Source: Methylobacterium bullatum
GTDB taxonomy: Bacteria; Pseudomonadota; Alphaproteobacteria; Rhizobiales; Beijerinckiaceae
NCBI GenBank assembly: GCA_902712845.1
Contig: LR743504.1
Coordinates: forward strand, 4,066,001 to 4,130,000
Direction of reading: 5' to 3'
Length of the DNA: 64,000 nt
Shown here piece by piece: positions 29,594 to 38,850 of the stretch (the first letter of the stretch is position 1; every line of letters begins with the position of its first letter). The notes beneath the pieces were generated by a model. It worked only from the letters and a program-made list of their open reading frames with translations, was not told where the DNA came from and made no database searches. A program made the position numbers and the translations under genes.

Positions 29594-29974
29594 TCAGGCC
29601 GGCGTTTCCGCGCCGCCCAGTGCCGCGCCGATCTGGGTGAGGAGCTTGGAGAAGTCGATGGGCTTGGGATGGTAATCGTCGCAGCCGGCCTGGATCGCCT
29701 TGTCGCGGTCGCCCAGCATGGCGTGGGCGGTGAGCGCGATGATCGGGATGTCCCGGGTGTCGCCGCTGGATTTCAGGGCGCGGGCCGCCGACCAGCCGTC
29801 GAGGATGGGCAGGTTCATATCGAGAAGGATCACGTCCGGCCGTCCGGCACGCGCCTGCTGCACGCCGGCCTCGCCGTCATGGGCCAGGATGACGTCGTAG
29901 CCGCGCCGCTTGAGACGGCGGGACAGGAAGTCCCAGATCTCTTCGTGATCTTCCACCAGCAGGATCTTGGCCAT
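29594..29974 (-). CDS. single-domain response regulator
   Basis: A 126-residue receiver domain without an output domain. The phospho-acceptor is D52 in VILLDMNLPILDG, with acidic residues E8/D9 at the N-terminus, a Thr in ALTAHA and the conserved Lys in HPKPIDF. Such DivK/CheY-like proteins act by protein contact or as phosphorelay intermediates. It heads the minus-strand cluster ending in the hybrid kinase, its likely partner. The start at 29974 opens directly on the beta-1 strand. Confidence 0.92.
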   Translation of the reverse strand: MAKILLVEDHEEIWDFLSRRLKRRGYDVILAHDGEAGVQQARAGRPDVILLDMNLPILDGWSAARALKSSGDTRDIPIIALTAHAMLGDRDKAIQAGCDDYHPKPIDFSKLLTQIGAALGGAETPA

Positions 29975-30369
29975 CAAAGGAACTCCGGCATCATGTCGAC
30001 CCGACGCGTCGGGGCTGCGTTTGCGTGAGCGGTCGTTCGGGAGGCCGGGATCCCTCACATCCGATCGCTCGTCTTCTGGACATCGCCTTCCGTGCCTGCC
30101 GGCCCGGTCGTCACATCCTTGTCACGACGTCCTTGCCCCGCCTCCGTCGAAGACCGGCGCCGGATAGGTCCGGGCATTCGGCGGATGGGTGCAAGAGGCA
30201 TCGTCCCCTCCCCGCCCGGCCCCGCACGGTCGCTCCCGAGGGCGGCGCGTCCTGGTGTCAGGCGTGGTGACGAAGTGCAACGCACCAATCGTGCTTCCGG
30301 TCCTTGAGCACGACAATTCTGTCGCCCGTCATGGAGGGGGAAGGCCTGGAGCGAGACCCGGAGGCGGCG
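29975..30369. other. intergenic region, no gene seen
   Basis: About 395 bp between two minus-strand genes. Open frames here are short and lack ribosome sites or homology-like character. It presumably holds the promoter for the response-regulator cluster. I see no structured RNA or repeat. Confidence 0.5.
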
Positions 30370-30831
30370 CTAGAGCGCCCGAGTGACGAGGATCGCGGCG
30401 ATGACGGCGACGGCATCCTCGGTGAAGGCGGCGGGCCGGTCCGAACCGAAGGCGGCGGCCATCCGCGCCCTCGCCCGTGCGCCGCCCAGCGTACCGATGA
30501 CGGCTCCGGCCGCGCCCGCCAGGCTTCCGGCGACGGGCTGTCCCAGGCCGATCCCGATCGCTCCGCCGCACAGGGTGCCGCTCGCGATCCGCGCGGCGAA
30601 TTGAATGGGCACGGTGCGGCTCGGCGTGGCGGGAAGCGTGTCCGTGACGAACTCGGCGAGCGCGAGAAGGGTGAGGATGACGGCCGTCGAGCGGTAGCCG
30701 AGAAAGGCGAGCCAGCTCCCGTCCAGGGAGATCCAGCCAAGATGCGCCGCCCAGGCGACGGCCGCCGGCGCGGTCATGGTCCGCAAACCCGCCACCATCC
30801 CGATCAATCCGGCGAGAACGATCCCGGCCAT
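30370..30831 (-). CDS. DUF4126 family membrane protein
   Basis: A 153-residue protein with four to five predicted helices and the DUF4126 pattern: GMVAGLRTMTAPAAVAWA near the start, a central LAEFVTDTLPATPSRT loop and glycine-rich helices. Function is unknown. It is a solitary minus-strand gene between the lytic transglycosylase and the response-regulator cluster. Confidence 0.8.
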   Translation of the reverse strand: MAGIVLAGLIGMVAGLRTMTAPAAVAWAAHLGWISLDGSWLAFLGYRSTAVILTLLALAEFVTDTLPATPSRTVPIQFAARIASGTLCGGAIGIGLGQPVAGSLAGAAGAVIGTLGGARARARMAAAFGSDRPAAFTEDAVAVIAAILVTRAL

Positions 30832-30958
30832 GGAGTATGTCCCGCTGCGAGCTCATCGTCGAAGCCGGAAGATCGATCGGGCGGGGGCTAAGTCAAGGTG
30901 GGCCTATGGAAGCAGCGCCGAGCATGCCTCCGGCGCGAAAAGCCCGGCCCGACGACAA

Positions 30959-30980
30959 CGGGGCCCCGAAGGACCCCGTG
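30959..30980 (-). terminator. possible terminator hairpin
   Basis: ACGGGG and CCCCGT pair with one internal mismatch and a short loop, directly after the lytic transglycosylase stop on the minus strand. There is no clear T-run, so it may stall polymerase or protect the message end. Confidence 0.45.
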
Positions 30981-30985
30981 ATCCG

Positions 30986-31783
30986 TCACTGGCCGTCGAT
31001 CTGGCGTCCGAGCTGGGCGATCGCCTTCTGGTAGACGGTGGCGGCGTTCCATCCCTGGATCGCCGCGAAGTTCGGCTCGCCCGGCTGGTATCCGGCTCCG
31101 GCCTTCCAGCCGTGACCCTTCAGGAAGTTCGCGGTAGCGTTGAGGGCATTCGGAATGCTGTCGAGGCTTCCGCCGGTGCCGTAGGTCAGCACGTTCTTGG
31201 GCAGGAACTGGGTGTGGCCGACCTCGCCATGGGCGGCGCCGCGGGTCGAGGCGTTGAGGATGCCGCGATCGACGAGGGTGAGGGCCGCGTAGAGCTGGTC
31301 GGTGAAGAAGTCCGAGCGGCGGCAATCATAAGCGAGAGTCGCCACGGCGGAGAGCGTGTTGATGTTGCCGCGAACCGCGCCGAAGCCCGTTTCCATGCCC
31401 CAGATCGCCAGGAGCGGGCCGGCCGGCACGCCGTAGCGCTGCTCGATCGACTCGAACAGGGCGGCGTTGGTCTGTTTCAGCTTACGGCCGCGGGCGACGA
31501 TGGTGGGTCCGCCGCGCTTGGCCAGGAACTGGTCGAGGGTCAGGCGGAAGCTCTTCTGGCCTCGGTCGGCCGAGATGGTGGCACCGGAATAGGAGGTCTC
31601 CATCAGGGCGGCGAGGCTCGCGGCGCTGGCGCGTCCCTTCGCCTCCTGCGCGAACTGGGTCTTCCACGCCTCGAAACCGCTGGCCGTGTTGCCGCACTGG
31701 GCCGCCTGCGCCGTGCCCGCCACGCAGGCCAGGGCACCGAGGGCGGCGGCGGTGATGGCCCCCTTGTAGCCGCGTCTGTTCAT
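30986..31783 (-). CDS. lytic murein transglycosylase (MltB-like)
   Basis: A 265-residue exported protein. Residues 1 to about 28 are a signal peptide without a lipobox. The SLT_2/MltB domain contains the catalytic glutamate E131 in IWGMETGFG and the HTQFLPKN segment. It would cleave the glycan strands of peptidoglycan in the periplasm. At 265 residues it is shorter than E. coli MltB but typical of the soluble alphaproteobacterial form. The start at 31783 leads straight into the signal peptide. Confidence 0.88.
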   Translation of the reverse strand: MNRRGYKGAITAAALGALACVAGTAQAAQCGNTASGFEAWKTQFAQEAKGRASAASLAALMETSYSGATISADRGQKSFRLTLDQFLAKRGGPTIVARGRKLKQTNAALFESIEQRYGVPAGPLLAIWGMETGFGAVRGNINTLSAVATLAYDCRRSDFFTDQLYAALTLVDRGILNASTRGAAHGEVGHTQFLPKNVLTYGTGGSLDSIPNALNATANFLKGHGWKAGAGYQPGEPNFAAIQGWNAATVYQKAIAQLGRQIDGQ

Positions 31784-32137
31784 CCGAAACTCCTTCGTCG
31801 CGGCAGCTCTCAAGAGACTGCCAGCTTTGCCGATCGCCCTAAGCCGTTCCGCATGGGAAGGCTACAACCTTGCCGAGGTGTCGGTGCGGCCCGTGCCAGT
31901 TCCCGGCAAGATGTGATCTTCCGGTTACCACCCTGACCTTCCGCGACTGCGCTGCCTGCGCCCGATCCCGCAGGTGCGGGACGAATCCGCCCAGCTTCCT
32001 CGCGCCGCCAGAAACGCGATGCGCCCGCTCCTTCGCGCCTCTCGGGGGCGGTCCGTTCGTCTCCGCGCCTCGCCCCGGTCTTCGGCTTATCAGGCTATTG
32101 TGCAGTGGAGCGCGGCTAGCGGAAATTTATTGACTGA

Positions 32138-32152
32138 TGAAATATCATTTCA
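32138..32152. promoter_or_regulatory. candidate iron-responsive operator
   Basis: TGAAAT-ATC-ATTTCA is a perfect inverted repeat in the AT-rich leader of a TonB siderophore-receptor gene. The layout resembles Fur-type operators but does not match the classical consensus exactly. Confidence 0.5.
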
Positions 32153-32233
32153 GATGAAAAATAGCACCTATGGAATTATCATTAAACTGCGTTATTAGAA
32201 CAATTACAATGTTTATACTGGTTATTGTCAAGA

Positions 32234-32249
32234 TATGACTTTGGTCATA
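32234..32249. promoter_or_regulatory. second candidate operator upstream of the TonB receptor
   Basis: TATGAC-TTTG-GTCATA is a 6-bp inverted repeat ending 32 bp before the start codon. It could bind a repressor or an AraC/Irr-type regulator. The half-site differs from the upstream palindrome, which suggests a second protein. Confidence 0.45.
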
Positions 32250-32281
32250 CTTGTTTTTCCGGAGTGTTTCAGGAGTAGACG

Positions 32282-34501
32282 ATGCAAGACCAGACCGGAT
32301 GCCTGCTTCAGGCGGCGAGGCTCGACCGCCGGGGCGCCAGCCGCTTGCCTTGGCTGCTGGCGGGTGGGGCCGCCCTCGTCCTCGCGGACACGGCCTGGGC
32401 TCAGACCAGCCCGGCGGCGGTGCAGGCCGCTTCCCCGACCGCCGTGTCCCTCGATCAGATCACCGTCGACGGCGATGGCAGCCGCACCGTCGGTTACCAG
32501 CCCCGGCGGACCAGTTTCGGGGCCGGGTTGGACACCTCGCTCCTCGACACGCCGGCCAACATCGCCGTGGTGCCCGCCACCGTCCTGCGCGACCAGCGCG
32601 TGCTGTCCCTCGACGAGGCCTTGCGCAACGTCAGTGGCACCGCCCAGGCCAACAGCCTCGGGGGCACGCAGGAAGGCGTGATCCGGCGCGGATTCGGGAC
32701 CACGCGGGACAGCTCGATCCTGCGGGACGGCCGCCGCACGGTCCTGCAGCAGAACTTCAACTACGCCATCGAGCAGGTGGAGGTGCTGAAAGGGCCCGCC
32801 TCCCTGCTTTACGGCATCTCGGAGCCGGGAGGTCTCATCAACCTCGTCTCGAAGCGTCCCGAATTCACGTCACACGGCGCCCTCAGCGTCACCGGGACGA
32901 GCTTCGGCGGCGGCCTCGTCCAGGCCGACGTGACCGGGCCGGTGGAAGGCACCAACCTCGCCTACCGGGTGGTCGGGGATTTTCAGGATTACCAATACTG
33001 GCGCAATTTCGGCGCGATCGAACGGCAGGTCGTGGCCCCGTCGCTCACCTGGAAGGGCGACGACACCAAGGTGACGGTGGCCTACGAGTTCTCGCATTAT
33101 AATATCCCGTTCGACCGCGGCACCATCTTCGATCCGCGCAACGGGCGTCCCCTGAAGGTCCCGCGCGACCGCCGCTTCGACGAACGCTTCAGCCGCGTCG
33201 ACGCCACCAGCCATCTCGCCAGCCTCGACATCGAGCATCGCTTCAACGACGATTGGCGGCTGCATTTCGGCTACAGCTTCAGCCATCTCGGCTACGACGA
33301 CAATCAGGTCCGCGCGGTCTCGTACAATGCCGAGACGGGCTTCCTGACCCGACGGGCCGATTCCACGCAGGGCGGCGACTTCAACGCCCATGTGGCACGC
33401 CTCGATCTGACCGGACGGGTCGACACCTTCGGCCTGCGGCACGACATCCTGGCCGGCGCGATGTACGAGCGGGTGGACTACTTCCGCAAGACCACCATTC
33501 GCGGAGCGAACCAGGGCGGTTTCAACGTCTTCGACCCGATCTATGGTCTCCTCGGCCCGTCGAACCAGGTTTCGCTCACGGGCAGCGACGTCCGCGACCG
33601 GCTCAACAACACCAGCCTCTACCTCCAGGATTCGTTTCACCTCACCGATCAGCTCATCCTGGTGGCTGGCGTCAGTGCGCAGATCTACGACCAGCTCGCC
33701 TATGCCGGACGTCCGTCCGTGGTCACCACCGACATCAACGGCGTCAAGCCGATCCCGCGCGCCGGGATCGTCTACAAGCTGACGCCCGACCTCTCGCTCT
33801 ATGGCAGCTTCAGCCGCTCGTTCCGGCCCAACGTCACCGATCTGGAGACCAACGGTTCCCTCGCCCCCGAGGAGGGCGAGGCCTACGAGGTCGGCGTCAA
33901 GGCGGATCTCGGCCCCGGCCTGACGGTGACGGGAGCGATGTTCGATGTCGAGAAGGCGAACGTGCTGGTCACCCAGGTGGTGGACGGAGCGCGGATCGCC
34001 ACCACCGCCGGCAAGGCCCGTTCGCGCGGATTCGAACTCGATTTCGCCGGCCAGATCCTGCCCGATTGGGCGGTGATCGGCAGCTACGGCTTCACCCAGG
34101 CCCTCGTGACCGAGGATCCCATCCTCGCGGGCAAGGAGCTTCAGAACACACCGCGCGTGACGGCGTCCGCCTTCCTCACCCACCAGTTCGGCGCGGTGGC
34201 GCGGGAGGCCGAGCTCGGCTCGCTGCGCCTCGGCCCCGGTTTCCTCGAGGCCGGCTTCGGCACCCGCTATATCGGCGAGCGGCCGGGCGATGCCGCCAAC
34301 ACCTTCACCATGCCCCACTACCTCGTCTGCGACGCCTTCTTCGCCTATCGCACGGCGGTGAACGGTCGGGCGACGACGATCCAGCTCAACCTCAAGAACC
34401 TGTTCGACGAGACCTATTATTCGTCGTCGGCGGCCAGCAACCTGCTGGTGGCCGTGGGCGAGCCGTTCCAGGCCCTGGTGACCGCGCGGGTGTCGTGGTG
34501 A
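32282..34501 (+). CDS. TonB-dependent siderophore receptor
   Basis: A 739-residue outer-membrane receptor. A long signal peptide ends near residue 41 (TAWA-QT). The plug domain begins with TSLLDTPANIAVVPATVL and includes VEVLKGPASLLYGISEPGGLIN. A 22-stranded barrel follows, ending in LVTARVSW with a C-terminal aromatic residue. The subfamily is that of ferric-siderophore receptors such as FhuA/FpvA; there is no N-terminal signalling domain. Two palindromes upstream suggest iron control. It is monocistronic and ends at a strong hairpin shared with the convergent TonB receptor. Confidence 0.92.
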   Translation: MQDQTGCLLQAARLDRRGASRLPWLLAGGAALVLADTAWAQTSPAAVQAASPTAVSLDQITVDGDGSRTVGYQPRRTSFGAGLDTSLLDTPANIAVVPATVLRDQRVLSLDEALRNVSGTAQANSLGGTQEGVIRRGFGTTRDSSILRDGRRTVLQQNFNYAIEQVEVLKGPASLLYGISEPGGLINLVSKRPEFTSHGALSVTGTSFGGGLVQADVTGPVEGTNLAYRVVGDFQDYQYWRNFGAIERQVVAPSLTWKGDDTKVTVAYEFSHYNIPFDRGTIFDPRNGRPLKVPRDRRFDERFSRVDATSHLASLDIEHRFNDDWRLHFGYSFSHLGYDDNQVRAVSYNAETGFLTRRADSTQGGDFNAHVARLDLTGRVDTFGLRHDILAGAMYERVDYFRKTTIRGANQGGFNVFDPIYGLLGPSNQVSLTGSDVRDRLNNTSLYLQDSFHLTDQLILVAGVSAQIYDQLAYAGRPSVVTTDINGVKPIPRAGIVYKLTPDLSLYGSFSRSFRPNVTDLETNGSLAPEEGEAYEVGVKADLGPGLTVTGAMFDVEKANVLVTQVVDGARIATTAGKARSRGFELDFAGQILPDWAVIGSYGFTQALVTEDPILAGKELQNTPRVTASAFLTHQFGAVAREAELGSLRLGPGFLEAGFGTRYIGERPGDAANTFTMPHYLVCDAFFAYRTAVNGRATTIQLNLKNLFDETYYSSSAASNLLVAVGEPFQALVTARVSW

Positions 34502-34540
34502 CGGCAATCCGCCGATAGGCCGATCTCTCGATCCGCCCGA

Positions 34541-34579
34541 ACGGAGGCGGGCCGGATGTGGCATCCGGCCCGCCTCCGT
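34541..34579. terminator. bidirectional terminator-like hairpin
   Basis: ACGGAGGCGGGCCGGATG (34541-34558) is a perfect inverted match to 34562-34579 with a 3-nt loop. It lies between the stop codons of two convergent TonB receptor genes. There is no T-run on either side, yet an 18-bp perfect stem should block both transcripts and protect their 3' ends. Confidence 0.8.
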
Positions 34580-34581
34580 CG

Positions 34582-36951
34582 TCAGAAGGACAGCCTCATC
34601 CCGGCGACCACGTTGCGCGGCGCCCCGGCGAAGACCGAGCCCGTGGTGGCGGCGAGCACGCCTGCGCCGTTCTGCAGGCCTGTCGTGGCGCTGAGGGAGT
34701 TCGCGAGGTTCTGGGCCGAGGAGACGTAGGTCTCGTCGAAGACGTTGCGGACTTCCGCATAGAGGCTGATGCGCTTGGCGTAGCCGCCGGTGAGGTCGGC
34801 CGCGTAATGCACGTTGGCATTGACGACGGTGTAGCCCGGCGCCTTCAGCTGGTTGGCGTTGTCGATGAAGAACCCGTCCTGGACCACCGCCTCCACATAG
34901 GCGCCGAGGCCGGCCAGCGGCCCCGTCGGCTGGTCGTAGCCGATCCGGGCGAGGAGCTGGTGGGCGGGCACGCCGGGAATGGCGTTGCCGGCCCGGTCGA
35001 ACCGGGTGGTGACCGAGCTCGATCCCGAACATGGGGGGGTGGGCTGAGGGGTGGGAAGGCAGACGACGCTGAGTTGCTCGGTGTATGTCGTGTAGATCTG
35101 GTCGTCGAACGTGTAGGCGGCCACCGCCCGCCATCCGGGTGAGAAGGCCCAGTCCGCTGCGAACTCGATGCCGCGATGCTCCGAGGCGGGGGCGTTGAAC
35201 GTGTAGCTCAGGAGCCCGGCGCCGGGGGATTGCGAGACGAGCTCGTTGCGGAAGAACTCGTAGAAGCCGGTCAGGCTGAGGCGCAGGTTCTCCGTGGGCG
35301 TCCAGTCGGCGCCGAGATCGAAGCCGAGATTCTCCTGGGTCTGGAGCTGGGTGTTGCTGCCCGGAAGACCGGCGGGGGTGATGAACAGGTTGCTCGCCGC
35401 CGGCGTGGTGTAGCCCGTGGCGGCCCGCCCCCGGAAGGCCCAGGCGGCGTTCGGCCGGTAGACCAGGGCGAGCTCGGGGGCGACGTTGAGGAAGCTGCGG
35501 TCGGTCGTCGCCAGCGTCGTCGTCCGCCCCGCTGCCGAATAGCCGTAGGCGAGGTTGCGCCCGGTGATGGTGGTGTTCTCCGCCGCGATGCCGAGGACAC
35601 CCGTCCACTGATCCGAGAGCGCGACCTCCGTCCGGGCGCGGCCGCCGAGATTCGATTGCACCGCCTCCTGCTCGCCGATCAGCGCGCCGAGGGTCGGCCC
35701 GCCATAGGGCGCGCGGTTGAAGGTGGTGATGTGGTTGTCGATGGTGTTGTAGGCGAGCGCCACGTAGCCCACCGCCGGGAGACCGAACAGGTCGCCGCGC
35801 CGGGTCAGGTCGGTGAGGAAGTTCCAGGACGGATAGGAGCCGCGCGACGAGGTCGTGTAGAATGGCTGGTTGAAGTTGCGCTCGTCGAAGCCGAGCTGCG
35901 TGCGCCACGTGGTCTGCGCGTCGATGTCGTGCTCCCAACGGGCCGCTACGATGGTGCGGCGGTCCTTGCGGCCGAAGCCGCCTTCATCCGCCGTGACGGG
36001 GATTCTGGTACCGAAAGCCCCATTGGCGAAGAGCCCGGTGAGGGTGCAGCCCGGGGCCGCGGTGGCCGCCGCCGCCGCGCAGCCGCGCTGGTAGGGGTTG
36101 ATGCCGAACTGGTCGAGGGAGGAGCGGGCGGGGAGATCCGCGTTCACCTGGTTGTTGATGACCTTCAGGGTGAAGCGGTTGTCCGGGGTCGGGGTGTAGC
36201 TCGCCAGCAGGTTGATGGTCTGGGTGTCGTAGGAGGAATGGTCCTGGTAGCCGTTGCCGCGCGCATCGCTGGCGAACAGGCTGATCTCCACCGGGCCGCT
36301 GACGCCGCCGACGGTGAAGTAATTGCTGAGATAGCCGAAGCTGCCCGCATCGGTGCCGATCTCGTAGCCGTCGATCTCGCGGCCGGTGCGCGTCCGGAAG
36401 GCCAGCGCGCCGCCGGTGGCGTAATTGCCGAACAGGGCCGATTGCGGACCGCGGAACACGTCGATGCGGGAATAGGCGCGCGGATCGACGAGATCGAACC
36501 GGGAGGCCCCGTCCGGCTGCGTCAGGATGAACCCGTCCTCCAGGACCACCATGTTCTTGGTGACGCCGGTGGAGCGGGCGTTGTTGCCCCGGATCGAAAT
36601 GACGACGTCGCGCGCGCCGTTGCCCTGGCGCACGGTGATTCCGGGGCTGTTGACGAGGACCGAGCCGACATCCGTGGCGGGGCGGTTGTCGATCGTTCCG
36701 CTGCGCCCGACTTGGGTCACCACCTGCCCCACGGGCCGTTCGATGACGCTGGGGGCCGAGCCCTGGGGCGAGGCGACGCCGAAGCCGCTCCGGCCGGCTT
36801 CTCCGACGACGGAGAGTTCCGGCAGGGTGACGCCGTCCTCGGCGGCTTGCGCCAGGGCGTCGGCGTTCGCGAGCGGCAGGGCGGCGAGGGCGAGGATGGC
36901 GCGCCGGGCGCCTGTGCGGCGTGGGGCGTGAGGGGGACGGGAGCTGGGCAT
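34582..36951 (-). CDS. TonB-dependent receptor (possible copper/metal uptake)
   Basis: A 789-residue receptor. A signal peptide (RRAILALAALPLANADALAQAA) precedes a plug starting near GTIDNRPATDVGSVLVNSPG, with FRGPQSALFGNYATGGALAF. The barrel ends in VVAGMRLSF. The plug is of the OprC-like/general TonB type rather than the siderophore subclass. Genes upstream on the same strand encode a DUF2946 protein and a PepSY protein, which accompany copper-linked receptors in other proteobacteria. Substrate assignment is inference. Confidence 0.88.
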   Translation of the reverse strand: MPSSRPPHAPRRTGARRAILALAALPLANADALAQAAEDGVTLPELSVVGEAGRSGFGVASPQGSAPSVIERPVGQVVTQVGRSGTIDNRPATDVGSVLVNSPGITVRQGNGARDVVISIRGNNARSTGVTKNMVVLEDGFILTQPDGASRFDLVDPRAYSRIDVFRGPQSALFGNYATGGALAFRTRTGREIDGYEIGTDAGSFGYLSNYFTVGGVSGPVEISLFASDARGNGYQDHSSYDTQTINLLASYTPTPDNRFTLKVINNQVNADLPARSSLDQFGINPYQRGCAAAAATAAPGCTLTGLFANGAFGTRIPVTADEGGFGRKDRRTIVAARWEHDIDAQTTWRTQLGFDERNFNQPFYTTSSRGSYPSWNFLTDLTRRGDLFGLPAVGYVALAYNTIDNHITTFNRAPYGGPTLGALIGEQEAVQSNLGGRARTEVALSDQWTGVLGIAAENTTITGRNLAYGYSAAGRTTTLATTDRSFLNVAPELALVYRPNAAWAFRGRAATGYTTPAASNLFITPAGLPGSNTQLQTQENLGFDLGADWTPTENLRLSLTGFYEFFRNELVSQSPGAGLLSYTFNAPASEHRGIEFAADWAFSPGWRAVAAYTFDDQIYTTYTEQLSVVCLPTPQPTPPCSGSSSVTTRFDRAGNAIPGVPAHQLLARIGYDQPTGPLAGLGAYVEAVVQDGFFIDNANQLKAPGYTVVNANVHYAADLTGGYAKRISLYAEVRNVFDETYVSSAQNLANSLSATTGLQNGAGVLAATTGSVFAGAPRNVVAGMRLSF

Positions 36952-37013
36952 CGAGGAGGTTCGTTCCGGATCGCGGCAGGGGGGATGCGCCGTGTGGGAC
37001 GGCGCGCGCTGGA

Positions 37014-37394
37014 TCAGGACGCGGTCGGCGGCGCGCGCGGCTGGCCGGTAGGACGATGCGGACGGGCCGGCACGGATGGCGGCGGGATCGGCCAGGCCAG
37101 CGCGTGCCATCCCTGGCGCCGCGCCACCGATGGCGCTTGGGGAACCAGGGGGCTCGACAGCCCGACGGCGCAGAGCGGGCACGCCTTGCAGGCCGGCGCG
37201 GCGGGAGCCCGATCTCCGATGGCGGGAGAGCCCTCCGCATGGCCGCAGATCGCCGAATGGTCGAGGGCGGCAAGCGCCCCCGGAATCCGCAGGGCGGCCA
37301 GCGGCGCGATCGTCTGTCCCCACAGGACGAGCAGGATCAACCCGCTGCCGAGGCAGAGGCGCAGGGTGCGAAGCAGGCGGATGAGGTCGGTCAC
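37014..37394 (-). CDS. DUF2946-like Cys/His-rich protein
   Basis: A 126-residue protein with one N-terminal membrane or signal helix (LRLCLGSGLILLVLWGQTIAPLAAL). The likely metal-binding stretch is HSAICGH followed about 20 residues later by CKACPLC. The tail is Pro/Ala-rich. DUF2946 proteins are often encoded with copper-related TonB receptors. It lies 62 bp before the TonB receptor and 25 bp after the PepSY gene on the same strand. Confidence 0.75.
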   Translation of the reverse strand: MTDLIRLLRTLRLCLGSGLILLVLWGQTIAPLAALRIPGALAALDHSAICGHAEGSPAIGDRAPAAPACKACPLCAVGLSSPLVPQAPSVARRQGWHALAWPIPPPSVPARPHRPTGQPRAPPTAS

Positions 37395-37419
37395 GGGCGC
37401 GGTTCCCGCGTCGTTCGGA

Positions 37420-38809
37420 TCAGGCCGCCGCCGGTCGCCGGGCTTGGCGCCGGAGGGCCTGGATGCCGAGGTCGAGCCCGATCATGGTGAGGATGGCGAG
37501 GCCGGTCAGGGGAAACAGCGCGCCGAGACCGAGGACCAGGGCGGTGACCGTGGCGGCGATCCGGCGGTCTCGCGGCCAGGGCGGGACGCCGAGACCGCCG
37601 GCGGGCCGGCGCTTCCACCACATCACCGCAGCGGTGACGCTGAGCAGGATCGTGGCGAGGCAGAAGGCGAGCATCGCCAACTGGTTCAGGCGGCCCCAAT
37701 ACTCGCCCTTGTGCAGGCCGATTCCGTACTGGATCGCCTGCCCGACGCTGCCGAGATCGCCGAAGGCAACGTCCACCAGAGGGACGCCGGTATATTGGTC
37801 GAGGGAGATCAGCCGCTGGCGGTCGACGTCGCGCGGGTAGATCGCTGCGGCATAGATGCCGGTGGGACCCTCGGGCAGCGCGACCTCGTAGCCCCGTGGC
37901 ATGCCGAGGCCGTCGAGGATGGCCAGGGCCCGGTCGAGGCCGATGGCGGGTGCGTCCGCCGGTTGCGAGACCGGCATCGGCGCGTCCTCCATGGTCCAGC
38001 CCGCCTGGGTCAGCCGGTCCTTCATCGGCACGGCGGACACCGCCTTGCCCGCCCACAGGGCGCGCGGCTGGCCGAGCCCCGCTTCGTTGGACAGGGCGCG
38101 GATCTGCTGGCCCCACCAGACCGACCAGGGCAATCCGGTGATCGCGAGGAAGAACAGGCCGGCGCCGGCCACGAGGCCCGTCACCGCATGCAGGTCCCTC
38201 CACCAGACGCGGCTTGCCGGCCTCGCCCGGACTGTCACCACACCTCCCCCTTCCCGCCCCCTTCCCGCGCGGCCACCACAGATAGGTGCCGGTGACGACG
38301 AGGATGATCGCGAACCCCGCCACCACCTCCACGATCCCGTTGGCGACCGTGCCGAAATAGCTGAGGCTGTGCAGGCGCCTCACCACCATCATCGGGTCGC
38401 TCTCGACGTTCACGACGTCGAGCACATCGGCGTTGTAGGGGTCGAGGTAGACCAGAATCCGGCTGGCGCCGTCCCTCATGCTCACGAGGGCGGAGGCGGT
38501 TGCGGAGGCCGGGCCGGTGAAGGAGACCGGCACACCGCCCGGAACGGCTTCGGAGGCGGTGTAGACGAGGCGGCTCGCGCTCACGGTCGCTCGGTTCTGC
38601 GCCGCCACCTCGGTGCGGTGGGCGAAGAGCGCGGCGTTGATCTCGTCCTTGAACAGGTAGATCGCGCCCGTGGCCGAGAGCAGGACGAGGAAGGGCAGGC
38701 ACAGCAGGCCGGCATAGAAGTGCCAGCGCCAGACGGCGCGATAGACGCCGTCGCGGGACACGCGCATGGCGGCCAGCGCCGGGGAGGCGCCCTGTCGGGA
38801 AGAAATCAT
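37420..38809 (-). pseudogene. PepSY-associated membrane protein, frameshifted
   Basis: Two frames read as one PepSY_TM protein of about 462 residues. The first part (38809 to about 38260) has a first helix (FYAGLLCLPFLVLLSATGAIYLFKDEINAAL), the PepSY-like periplasmic segment and a helix ending in GTYLWWPRGKG. The second part (about 38250 to 37420) continues with VTVRARPASRVWWRDLHAVTG and two more helices with WKRRP and a C-terminal helix. The join lies in a G-rich run near 38250 and needs removal of one G. Such proteins are often linked to ferric or copper reduction or transport. It may be a disrupted gene or a sequencing slip. Confidence 0.8.
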
Positions 38810-38850
38810 CGGGAAAGGTCCGGGTCTGAGCGATCGAAGAGGTTGATCTC

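Larger units (their letters stand above)
31784..32281. other. promoter region of the TonB receptor, AT-rich in its second half
   Basis: About 500 bp. The first 300 bp are GC-rich with no gene. From about 32120 the DNA becomes AT-rich and contains two palindromes (32138-32152 and 32234-32249) that look like operators. No further coding sequence was supported. Confidence 0.6.

Noticed and set aside
32870-35938. Long minus-strand frame across both TonB genes
   Set aside because: It is antisense to the siderophore receptor and out of frame with the second receptor; no recognised motifs.
35176-38295. Plus-strand frame of more than 1000 codons
   Set aside because: It is antisense to the TonB, DUF2946 and PepSY genes, rich in Arg/Gly/Glu, with no domain signature.
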